Of a DNA stretch of 64,000 bases, positions 47,980 to 56,033 are shown in pieces. The translations under genes were made by a program, and so were the position numbers. The stretch is taken from the NCBI RefSeq assembly GCF_006439015.1, contig NZ_RCZG01000016.1:30029-94028 (forward strand), in the 5' to 3' direction. Within the stretch, counting starts at the first letter, position 1, and every line of letters starts with the position of its first letter. Under the pieces are notes generated by a model. That model was not told the DNA's origin. It saw only the letters and a program-made list of their open reading frames with translations, and ran no database searches. The DNA is from Mycolicibacterium hodleri. GTDB taxonomy: Bacteria > Actinomycetota > Actinomycetes > Mycobacteriales > Mycobacteriaceae.

Positions 47980-48801
47980 GTGAACGCGGACGACATCGAC
48001 CCGACCGAGGTCGAACCAAGCGCCGTCACCAAATGGGATCCAATCCTCACCGAACGTGTGATGGGTTGGCTCCGCCCGCTGATCAAGGGTTATCACCGCT
48101 CAGAGGTACACGGCCTCGACCACTTTCCGCCGGGCGGCGCTCTCGTGGTCGGCAATCATTCGGGTGGGCTGTTCGCCATGGACGTCCCGGTGTTCGCGAC
48201 CGGCTTCTATGAGCGGTTCGGTTTCGACCGGCCGGTCTACACCCTCAGCCACGACATCATCTTCGCAGGCCCGACCGGCGACGTGTTCCGCAAAACCGGC
48301 TTCATCCCGGCCAACCACTCCAATGCCGACGAAGCGCTCCGCTCCGGGGGCGTCGTCGTCGTCTTCCCCGGCGGTGACTACGACGTCTACCGACCGACCC
48401 GCTCCGAGAGCAAGATCGACTTCGACGGCCGCACCGGATACGTGCGGGCCGCCCTGAACGCCGGCGTGCCGATCGTGCCGACGGTGTCGATCGGCGGTCA
48501 GGAAGCGCAGCTGTTCCTGTCCCGTGGCGAGTGGATGGCCAAGACGCTGCGGCTGGACAAGCTGTTGCGCGTGAAGATTCTGCCGATCTCCTTCGGCTTC
48601 CCGTTCGGTCTGTCGGCCGTGCTCCCAGTGAACCTTCCCCTGCCGACGAAGATCGTCACGCGCGTGCTGCCGCCGATCGACATCGTGGCCGAGTTCGGCG
48701 AGGATCCCGATGTCGACGAGGTCGACGCTCACGTCCGCCACGTCATGCAGAAGGCCGCCGACGAACTGGCTCGGGAACGACGTCTTCCCGTCCTCGGCTG
48801 A
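47980..48801 (+). CDS. Lysophospholipid-type acyltransferase (PlsC fold)
   Basis: The 273-residue protein has the acyltransferase block I VVGNHSGGLFAMD (H-x4-D variant) and block III VVVFPGGDYDVYRP. It resembles DAGAT/PlsC-like acyltransferases that acylate glycerolipids or related acceptors with acyl-CoA. It starts GTG 47980, just after a perfect KstR box, and leads an operon with a fadD-type ligase 5 bases later and an esterase overlapping that. The gene order matches Rv1428c-fadD12-lipO in M. tuberculosis as I remember. Confidence 0.88.
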   Translation: MNADDIDPTEVEPSAVTKWDPILTERVMGWLRPLIKGYHRSEVHGLDHFPPGGALVVGNHSGGLFAMDVPVFATGFYERFGFDRPVYTLSHDIIFAGPTGDVFRKTGFIPANHSNADEALRSGGVVVVFPGGDYDVYRPTRSESKIDFDGRTGYVRAALNAGVPIVPTVSIGGQEAQLFLSRGEWMAKTLRLDKLLRVKILPISFGFPFGLSAVLPVNLPLPTKIVTRVLPPIDIVAEFGEDPDVDEVDAHVRHVMQKAADELARERRLPVLG

Positions 48802-48806
48802 CCACC

Positions 48807-50471
48807 ATGGGCATCACCGACTCACTCACCGGCACGATCGGTCTGTTCACCACGATGGTGCGGGCCGGGATCATCGCACCACTTCGGCCGGACAAGTACG
48901 TCCGCATGGGCGCCGCGATGGCGCGCGAAAACATGGGCATCACCTCGGGTTTCGCGAGCGCAGCTCAACGTTGCCCAAATCGAGCCGGCCTGGTCGACGA
49001 GCACGGCACGCTGACGTGGCGTGACATCGACCAGCGCGCCGACGCGTTCGCCGCCGCACTGCAAGCGCTGCCCGGCGGCGCCCCGCGCGTCATCGGGATC
49101 ATGGCGCGCAATCACCGGGGCTTCGTCGAGTCGTTGATCGCCGCCAACCGCATCGGTGCCGACGTGCTATTGCTCAACACGTCTTTTGCGGGACCTGCTC
49201 TCGCGGAGGTGGTTTCGCGTGAGAACGTCGATGCGGTCGTGTACGACGAAGAGTTCACGCCGACCGTCGACCGCGCATTGGCGGAGAACCCGGACGCCGT
49301 GCGGATCGTGGCGTGGCGGGACACTCAGGACCACGGTCTGGCCGTCGAGACGATGATCGGCGAACACTTCGGCAGCCAACCAGACCGTGCCGGGAAGAAG
49401 TCCCGGGTCATCCTACTGACCTCCGGCACGACGGGAACCCCCAAGGGCGCCAGCCACTCCGGCGGCAGCCCGATGGTCCTCAAGGGCATTCTCGACCGAA
49501 CCCCCTGGCACGCCGAGGAAGTCACGGTCGTCGTCGCGCCGATGTTCCACGCTTGGGGTTTCTCCCAGTTGGTGTTCGCGGCGACCATGGCGTGCACGAT
49601 CGTCACCAGCCGGAAGTTCGACCCGGAAGCCACGCTCGCGCTCGTCGATCGGCATCACGCCACCGGATTGGCCCTTGTCCCCGTCATGTTCGACCGAATC
49701 ATGGCTCTGCCCAACGACGTTCTCTCGCGGTACAGCGGCCGCTCCCTGCGGTTCGCGGCCGCGTCGGGCTCGCGAATGCGTCCTGACGTCGTGACCGCGT
49801 TCATGGACCGTTTCGGTGACGTGATCTACAACAACTACAACGCCACCGAGGCCGGCATGATCGCCACCGCGACACCCGCCGATCTACGCGCCGCACCCGA
49901 CACCGCCGGCCGGCCCGCCGAGGGCACCGACATCCGCATCCTCGACGCCACCCGCCGCGAGGTGCCGACGGGGGACGTCGGCACCATCTTCGTGCGCAAT
50001 TCGACGCAATTCGATGGCTACACCTCGGGTGCCACCAAGGACTTCGACGACGACTACATGTCGAGCGGCGACGTCGGTTACATCGATGCAACCGGACGGT
50101 TGTTCGTGGTGGGTCGCGACGACGAGATGATCGTCTCGGGTGGTGAGAACGTCTATCCCATCGAGGTGGAGAAGACGCTCGCGTCGCACCCGGAGGTCAC
50201 GGAGTCCTTCGTCCTCGGCGCGGACGACGAGCAGTACGGTCAGCGGTTGGTGGCCTTCGTGGTGCTCGGCGACGGCGCCGCTGCCACGCCCGACATCCTC
50301 AAGGACCACGTTCGCGTCAACCTGGCGAACTACAAGGTGCCGAGGAACATCACGGTGCTCGCCGACTTGCCGCGCGGCAGCACTGGCAAGATCCTTCGTC
50401 GTGACCTCCAAGAACTCATTCGCAACGACGGCGCGGACGGCGATGGCGGCAATGGTGCTGAAACGCCGTAA
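48807..50471 (+). CDS. fadD12: Fatty-acyl-CoA/AMP ligase (FadD12-like)
   Basis: The 554-residue ANL enzyme has the motifs ILLTSGTTGTPKGASHSGGS, YNNYNATEAGM, YMSSGDVGYID, VSGGENVYPIEVE and the catalytic Lys in PRGSTGKILRRDL. It activates fatty acids to acyl-CoA for the acyltransferase or for breakdown. The ATG at 48807 starts 5 bases after the upstream stop. The gene name is by operon order and similarity in memory, so treat it as tentative. Confidence 0.88.
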   Translation: MGITDSLTGTIGLFTTMVRAGIIAPLRPDKYVRMGAAMARENMGITSGFASAAQRCPNRAGLVDEHGTLTWRDIDQRADAFAAALQALPGGAPRVIGIMARNHRGFVESLIAANRIGADVLLLNTSFAGPALAEVVSRENVDAVVYDEEFTPTVDRALAENPDAVRIVAWRDTQDHGLAVETMIGEHFGSQPDRAGKKSRVILLTSGTTGTPKGASHSGGSPMVLKGILDRTPWHAEEVTVVVAPMFHAWGFSQLVFAATMACTIVTSRKFDPEATLALVDRHHATGLALVPVMFDRIMALPNDVLSRYSGRSLRFAAASGSRMRPDVVTAFMDRFGDVIYNNYNATEAGMIATATPADLRAAPDTAGRPAEGTDIRILDATRREVPTGDVGTIFVRNSTQFDGYTSGATKDFDDDYMSSGDVGYIDATGRLFVVGRDDEMIVSGGENVYPIEVEKTLASHPEVTESFVLGADDEQYGQRLVAFVVLGDGAAATPDILKDHVRVNLANYKVPRNITVLADLPRGSTGKILRRDLQELIRNDGADGDGGNGAETP

Positions 50472-51681
50472 GCGCCACACGTTGCTTCGCGCCGCCGCCG
50501 AAGTCGTGAACGCGGCCAATGCCGTGCGCCCGCTGGGCCGCGACGGATACGTGACGTTGCCCGTGTTCGCCTTCGGCTGGCCGACCGGCGAGGCGGCTCC
50601 CGTCGTGGTCGGAGCGTCGATGCTCGATGCGCTGCGACGCGGTCTGCGCGGAGACTTCAGGAGCCCGCGCGGACGAATCGCGTTGGCGCTTACCGTGATC
50701 GCCTGGGGCCTGATGGGATTCGTCTACCGCCGCAGCATGACGTCGCAGGACTTCTTCGAAGCGCCACTGCGCCAGACCCTCGGCGATGACTACGCGGAGA
50801 TAGCCGCCGAGGAGCGACGCCGACGGCGCGGCGGAGTGCTCCGCACGTCGTGGGCGCGACACCGGTACGTCCGGAAGAACGACATCGTTCGCTACGGCCC
50901 GCATCGTGCGAACGTCGCCGACGTCTGGCATCGTGCCGATCTCCCCCGCGACGGAAAGGCACCCGTGCTGTTGCAGGTGCCGGGCGGCGCGTGGGCGATC
51001 GGGATGCGGCGTCCGCAGGCGTACCCGCTGATGACCCACATGACCGAACGCGGCTGGATCTGTGTGTCGATGGCCTACCGGGTGAGTCCGCGCAACACCT
51101 GGCCCGCTCACATCATCGACGTGAAACGTGCGATCGCCTGGGTCAAGGAGAACATCGCCGAGTACGGCGGTGACCCAGACTTCGTCGCAATCACCGGCGG
51201 GTCGGCCGGCGGTCATCTGACGGCGCTGGCGGCGCTGACGCCCAACGAGCCGCAGTGGCAACCGGGCTTCGAGGACGCCGACACGTCGGTGGTGGCGGCG
51301 GTGCCGATCTACGGTCGCTACGACTGGTTCTCCCGCGAGGGAACCGGCCGCGCCGAGTTCATTGCGATTCTGCAGCGATACATCGTCAAGAAGCGGTTCA
51401 GTGAGAACCGGCATGTGTATCTCGACGCATCGCCGATCACCAAGGTGCGGTCGGATGCGCCACCGTTCTTCGTACTGCACGGCACCGATGACTCCATCAT
51501 TCCGGTCATCGAAGGCCGGGAGTTCGCCGACGCGCTCGACCAGAAGTCCGACAACACCGTCGTCTACGCCGAGATACCGCACGCGCAGCACGCATTCGAC
51601 TTCTTCGGCTCACCGCACGGGCACTACACCGCTACCGCGGTCGCCCACTTCCTCGACTGGGTGAAGGCCAAGCGCGGCTAG
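50443..51681 (+). CDS. Alpha/beta-hydrolase esterase (LipO-like)
   Basis: The 412-residue hydrolase has an N-terminal region with a hydrophobic helix (about 84-98) and then an esterase domain. Motifs are VPGGAWAIGM (HGGG-type oxyanion variant), TGGSAGGHL (nucleophile Ser) and PFFVLHGTDDSII with HAQHAFDFF (Asp and His). It overlaps fadD by 29 bases, so it is the third gene of the KstR-type operon. It is homologous to LipC at 54.7-55.9 kb in the same window. Start ATG 50443 or 50452. Confidence 0.88.
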   Translation: MAAMVLKRRKRHTLLRAAAEVVNAANAVRPLGRDGYVTLPVFAFGWPTGEAAPVVVGASMLDALRRGLRGDFRSPRGRIALALTVIAWGLMGFVYRRSMTSQDFFEAPLRQTLGDDYAEIAAEERRRRRGGVLRTSWARHRYVRKNDIVRYGPHRANVADVWHRADLPRDGKAPVLLQVPGGAWAIGMRRPQAYPLMTHMTERGWICVSMAYRVSPRNTWPAHIIDVKRAIAWVKENIAEYGGDPDFVAITGGSAGGHLTALAALTPNEPQWQPGFEDADTSVVAAVPIYGRYDWFSREGTGRAEFIAILQRYIVKKRFSENRHVYLDASPITKVRSDAPPFFVLHGTDDSIIPVIEGREFADALDQKSDNTVVYAEIPHAQHAFDFFGSPHGHYTATAVAHFLDWVKAKRG

Positions 51682-53096
51682 GGCAGCACCGTGTGCATCA
51701 GCATCACGTTGTACGCCGACCACAGCGACAGGGTGTAGTACAGCTCCTTGCCCGTCGACCACGGGTGGAGGTACGGCGCGTAGATCCCGCCCGGGAATTC
51801 ACCCGACGTGACAAGCACCTGCTCGGGACCCCACGGCCCCTGCGGAGCGGGAGCGGTCCGCATGACGACGTCGTTCGGCCCGTTGCAGTAGAGCACCAGA
51901 TACTGCTTGAGATAGGTGTTGTACTGCGCCGACATCTCGCCCACCGGGCCGGGAATGACGGGCGTCGCGGCCGCCGGATCGCCGGGTACCCAGGTGTTGC
52001 TGCCGGAGTTCCAGTACTCGTACTTCGCGAGGTCCGGAATGAGGGCAGGCGCGACCCGCGCGACGTACGCCGACCCGCCCCGTCCGTTCGGTGTGCCGAA
52101 CGTGTACAGGTAGTCATCGCCGGGACCCGGCTTGAGGAACGCGCCCATCTGGAAGTTCTCGTTGCCCGATCCCGGCGTACGGATGGTTCCGGGGTAGACG
52201 CCCCAGGACTCGCCATTGTCGGGGGACATCGCGATCGCCGAGTAGTTCGTCGACCAGGCCCCGTTGCTGTTCCAACTCTTGATGGACATGAAGTTCAGGT
52301 ACTGGTTTCGTCCCACCGCGACACCCGCGGTTGGGATGATGCCCGTCTCCTGAGGCGCCTGTCCGATGGTGTTGATGATCTGTTTCGAGATGCCCGGTCG
52401 CCACACCGGCGAGCCCGAATACCTTTTGGCGACTGCGCCATTGGGTACGGCGACCGTGTTGGCCAGGGACCGGTCCTGACTGCGGAACAGCGCGTTGTAT
52501 CGCCACTGCTTACCGGGGATGCCGCAGTAGCCGTTCGTGTCGCCGAAGGCCATGAGCACCTGGTTGTTGGCGGGATCGCCGTTGTCCCACATGATCCCGA
52601 GGTCGGTCCCGGTGACGGCGAACTTCTTGATCGTGTCGTTGGGGCTGTCCGGTCCGGTCACCCAGCCGACGAGCGATGTCCCGGGCGGCGCCGTTGATAC
52701 CGGCGCAGGTGCTGCTACGGGCGCCGGTTCAGCCGCCTCCGAAGGTTGGGCCACCGTGCCACCAGGGCGGGGCGAGGGGACCACGGCGGCCTCCTTCTGC
52801 ACCGGCGCAGCCGGGGGTGTGAGTGCCTTGAGGAGGGCGGGCAACAGTCCCAACTTGGGTAGCGGGGCAGCGTCGTTCGCACCGACGGGCTTGTGTCCGA
52901 TCGGACGGTTGAACGGCGAGATTCCGGACGGGCTCGGGATCTCGAACGCCTGACCGGGCAGAGGCTGGGCCGCCGCCGCGGCGCCCTCGCACGGTTCGGC
53001 GTTTGCCAGCGGTGGTGTCACGCCGATGACCGCACAGAGCCCGATCGTGACAGCCGACGCCATCGATGCGGGGGCGAATCGACGACGCGGCGACAT
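51678..53096 (-). CDS. Secreted DUF4185-domain protein
   Basis: The 472-residue protein has a signal peptide (basic MSPRRRFAPASMASAVTIGL, cleavage after ANA about residue 32), a Pro/Ala-rich linker (90-140) and a beta-propeller-like DUF4185 domain: LVGWVTGPDSPN, VLMAFGDTNGYCG, and repeated W-G and GND strands. DUF4185 resembles sialidase-type propellers but the enzymatic residues are not evident. Its stop interlocks with that of the convergent esterase (CTAG). It lies downstream of WS/DGAT on the same strand with a 160-base gap. Confidence 0.85.
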   Translation of the reverse strand: MSPRRRFAPASMASAVTIGLCAVIGVTPPLANAEPCEGAAAAAQPLPGQAFEIPSPSGISPFNRPIGHKPVGANDAAPLPKLGLLPALLKALTPPAAPVQKEAAVVPSPRPGGTVAQPSEAAEPAPVAAPAPVSTAPPGTSLVGWVTGPDSPNDTIKKFAVTGTDLGIMWDNGDPANNQVLMAFGDTNGYCGIPGKQWRYNALFRSQDRSLANTVAVPNGAVAKRYSGSPVWRPGISKQIINTIGQAPQETGIIPTAGVAVGRNQYLNFMSIKSWNSNGAWSTNYSAIAMSPDNGESWGVYPGTIRTPGSGNENFQMGAFLKPGPGDDYLYTFGTPNGRGGSAYVARVAPALIPDLAKYEYWNSGSNTWVPGDPAAATPVIPGPVGEMSAQYNTYLKQYLVLYCNGPNDVVMRTAPAPQGPWGPEQVLVTSGEFPGGIYAPYLHPWSTGKELYYTLSLWSAYNVMLMHTVLP

Positions 53097-53256
53097 GTCA
53101 CACCTTTCACCGAGGACGTCGCAGCGACGTCAGCAACGGGCAGATGTGACGATAGTGAACGGTGGGACTCTTGGGCTGAGTGAGTAGCTGCTTGGTATCC
53201 ATCCGTGACCGTGTCGCGATCGAATCGGTTCCTCGTGGCACGTCGTGATGCCTCAG

Positions 53257-54672
53257 TTAGGGCGCCATCGCCCCTTCGACGACCGTGAGCTCCTCGGAAA
53301 GCCCCGCGGCACGCCGTATTTCGATGAACGCCTCGACCATCGCGTCGGTCAGTTCGTGGGCATCCTGCAGTGTGGCTCCGTCCGACAACACCGAGACATT
53401 GAGTTGATCGACATAGCTCCACACTGTGATGTTGAGTCCGCTGCCGGTGGTGAGGGGACCCACCGAATAGATCTCGGTCACCAGCGCGCCGCCGACCCGG
53501 CCATGCTCGCGAGGGCCTGGCACGTTGGAGATGGGCAGGTTGAGAACCTTGTTCTGACCGTCCTTGTTGGCCAGCCAACGGAACATCGCCTCAGCCGGCG
53601 CCGGTGGGAAGTACGCCGACCACCGACTGACCAACTCGGGCCCCATCAAGTGGTGCGTCTCCTTGGCGGACACCGCGGCGTCGTGCACTGCCTGCACCCG
53701 CTCGAGTGGATCCTCCATCTCCACGGGAAGCGTCATCATGACCCCTGTGAAGTAATTGCCCGAGATGCGATCCCGGGAGAAGTCGAAACTCACTGGGACA
53801 GAAGCCAAGAGCGGATGATCAGCCTTACCGTCGTACTTCTGCAACAACCCCCGCAACGCCCCCGCCGAGATCGCCAACACCATGTCGTTGATGGTGACGT
53901 TCAAGCACTTCCCCGTCTCCTTGACTTCGGCGAGCGCCAGCGTGGTCGTGGCGAATCTCCGCATCCCGTCCACCATGTGGTTCATGAAGCTCGGCGGCGG
54001 AGTGAACGGGCGGGTCAGTTCCGGGCCGAACTTGCGCGAACTCTTGTGTACCCGGCCGATCCCCTTTGCGGTGTACCGCATCACGCCCGGCAGCCGTCCG
54101 ATTTGGCGAAGGTGGTCACCGAAGGCCGTCCTGACGAGTTCGGACTTCGTCGGGGCGGGATCGGTGGCGTAGGAATCCCGGTCGTCGGGCGAAGTCTGAA
54201 GATCCATCCCGCGTGCCATCAGGTTGGCCGAGGCGACGCCGTCGGCCAACGCGTGGTGGATCTTGCCGAGCACGGCGATCCGCCCGTCGGCGAGGCCTTC
54301 GATGAAGTACATCTCCCACAGCGGCCTGGTGCGATCCAGCGGCGTGCTGGCGATCTTGCCGACCGCATCGTCGAGCTGGCGTCTGCCCCCCGGGCTGTCA
54401 ACCCGATACGGCCGGATGTGGTATTCGAGGTCGACCTCGCAGTTCTCTCGCCACATCGGATGGTGGAACTTGAACGGGATGTCGACCAGTTCGTAGCGGA
54501 ACGGGTCGAGCTTGTAGAGCCTGCCGTAGATGACCTTGCGGAAGTCCTCGACGCCGAACGCACGGCCCTTGAGTTCGTCGAGTGCGATCACCGCCAGCTT
54601 CAGCGTGTGCATGTGCACGGTCGGTGTTTCGCTATACAGAAGTACTGCGTCCCACCCGCTGAGCCTCTTCAC
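53257..54672 (-). CDS. Wax ester synthase / diacylglycerol acyltransferase (WS/DGAT)
   Basis: The 471-residue acyltransferase makes triacylglycerol or wax esters from acyl-CoA. It carries the condensation-type motif HHALADG (139-145), PLWEMYFIEGL before it, and a C-terminal NLPISNVPGPR that is diagnostic for the family. The GTG start at 54672 matches the N-terminus KRLSGWDAVLLYSETP, as remembered for Rv0221; a frame opening at 54741 is within the upstream lipC and is ignored. It follows lipC by 4 bases, so esterase and acyltransferase form one operon. Confidence 0.92.
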   Translation of the reverse strand: MKRLSGWDAVLLYSETPTVHMHTLKLAVIALDELKGRAFGVEDFRKVIYGRLYKLDPFRYELVDIPFKFHHPMWRENCEVDLEYHIRPYRVDSPGGRRQLDDAVGKIASTPLDRTRPLWEMYFIEGLADGRIAVLGKIHHALADGVASANLMARGMDLQTSPDDRDSYATDPAPTKSELVRTAFGDHLRQIGRLPGVMRYTAKGIGRVHKSSRKFGPELTRPFTPPPSFMNHMVDGMRRFATTTLALAEVKETGKCLNVTINDMVLAISAGALRGLLQKYDGKADHPLLASVPVSFDFSRDRISGNYFTGVMMTLPVEMEDPLERVQAVHDAAVSAKETHHLMGPELVSRWSAYFPPAPAEAMFRWLANKDGQNKVLNLPISNVPGPREHGRVGGALVTEIYSVGPLTTGSGLNITVWSYVDQLNVSVLSDGATLQDAHELTDAMVEAFIEIRRAAGLSEELTVVEGAMAP

Positions 54673-54676
54673 GCGG

Positions 54677-55900
54677 CTATATAACCTGCTTTGCCCGCGC
54701 CATCGCCTGGTTTCGATGAACCTCGTTGAGGAACAAGCCAATTGCCGTGGCCATCGAACCGGTGCGAGCCCCGTCCGTCATGTCGAAGCCGTGCCCGGCA
54801 CCCGGCAACTCCACGTAGCCGACGACCGAGCGCGACTCACCCCGCAGCTTCTCGACGAAGTCCCTCGCCTGCTGCACCGGGATCACCGTGTCCCCGCTGC
54901 CGTGGATTACCAGGAACGGTGGCGCACTGGCGTGCGTACGGGCGATCGGCGAGGCCTTCCGGAAGATTTCCGGGTGCCTGGCGATCTTGCGCTTCACCAC
55001 GACCCGCTCCAGGAAGTCGACGAATCGAGCCCGCTCCACAGTGGACTTGTCTTGCCAGTCGTAGCGGCCATAGATGCCAACGACCGCATCGACCGCGGTG
55101 TCGGACCCCTCTGGCAGGTCGCGCTGCATATCTGGGTCGTTGGGGGTGAGTCCGGCCAACGCCGCCAGGTGACCGCCTGCCGACGTGCCGGCCACCGACA
55201 CGAAGTCGCGGTCACCACCGAACTTGTCGACGTTGGCACGGGCCCACGCGATGGCGGTCTTGACATCCGTGATGTGCTGCGGCCAAGGATGATTCGGTGC
55301 GACCCGATAGTCGATCGACAGACACACCCAGCCCATCTCGGCCAGATGCGACATGAGCGCGTAGCCCTGCAGGATCCGGCCCCCGTGTACCCACGCGCCA
55401 CCCGGCAGGAAGATCATCACGGGAGCGGGCTCGACCGGCAATTCCTTGGGCCGCCAGACATCGAGCAGCTGAGATGGACTGTCGCCGTATCGAACCGAGG
55501 ATCGGTAGACGTTGCGCCGATGCTCGAGCGCCTTCCACACCGGCGGGGTGCGCTCGGGTGAAGGCCAGGTGATGTCGAGGTCCTTGGCGGGCACCACGCC
55601 GCGCAGCGCCGCCTCCGTGACGGCGTTGGTCGCGTCGCGCTCCTGCTTCTTGACCTCACCGATGCCCGGGGTGAACCAGGATTTAACCGCGGCGGTGACG
55701 AAATCCGGCGTGTGCCGCACGCCCCAGATGCCCATCGCGGTGGCGCCACCGAGCGGTTCGAGGTGCCTGCCGATCACGGGCAATGACGTCGCGGCGACAC
55801 TCATCGCCAGCATGTAATCGGCCGGTCCCGCCTTCATCAGCCAACGCAACCGCGTGGTCATCGTGGGTCCTGGGTACCGCGTGTCCGGTCGAGCCGTCAT
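54677..55900 (-). CDS. lipC: Esterase/lipase LipC
   Basis: The 407-residue alpha/beta hydrolase has FLPGGAWVHGG (oxyanion-hole motif), AGTSAGGHLAAL (nucleophile Ser), FLVIHGSGD and ELPGAGHGFDM (Asp and His). It begins with PADYMLAMSVAATSLPVIG, a hydrophobic region probably peripheral to the membrane. LipC of M. tuberculosis (Rv0220) is a surface-associated esterase as I recall. It is divergent from the fused acyl-CoA dehydrogenase, with a Crp-like box and another inverted repeat between. Confidence 0.92.
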   Translation of the reverse strand: MTARPDTRYPGPTMTTRLRWLMKAGPADYMLAMSVAATSLPVIGRHLEPLGGATAMGIWGVRHTPDFVTAAVKSWFTPGIGEVKKQERDATNAVTEAALRGVVPAKDLDITWPSPERTPPVWKALEHRRNVYRSSVRYGDSPSQLLDVWRPKELPVEPAPVMIFLPGGAWVHGGRILQGYALMSHLAEMGWVCLSIDYRVAPNHPWPQHITDVKTAIAWARANVDKFGGDRDFVSVAGTSAGGHLAALAGLTPNDPDMQRDLPEGSDTAVDAVVGIYGRYDWQDKSTVERARFVDFLERVVVKRKIARHPEIFRKASPIARTHASAPPFLVIHGSGDTVIPVQQARDFVEKLRGESRSVVGYVELPGAGHGFDMTDGARTGSMATAIGLFLNEVHRNQAMARAKQVI

Positions 55901-55934
55901 CGACCGAACATACCCCGGTTACCGGCGAGTACAC

Positions 55935-55954
55935 GACAACTAGGGAAAGTTGTC
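55935..55954. promoter_or_regulatory. Inverted repeat between lipC and the fused fadE
   Basis: GACAACT-AGGGAA-AGTTGTC is a perfect 7-bp-arm inverted repeat, suggestive of a dimeric regulator site. It lies 35 bases before lipC and 80 bases before the fadE start. Confidence 0.6.
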
Positions 55955-55979
55955 TACCAAGCGCACGTCGCCCCTAGCG

Positions 55980-55997
55980 CTGTGAGGTGTATCACAG
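55980..55997. promoter_or_regulatory. Perfect Crp-type binding site
   Basis: CTGTGA-GGTGTA-TCACAG contains TGTGA-N6-TCACA, the consensus for cAMP receptor protein, which mycobacterial Crp also recognises. The centre is about 45 bases before the fadE start, overlapping the expected promoter. Confidence 0.7.
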
Positions 55998-56033
55998 GCT
56001 CAGTAGGCACGTGGCGGTGGTTTAGTCGATGAC

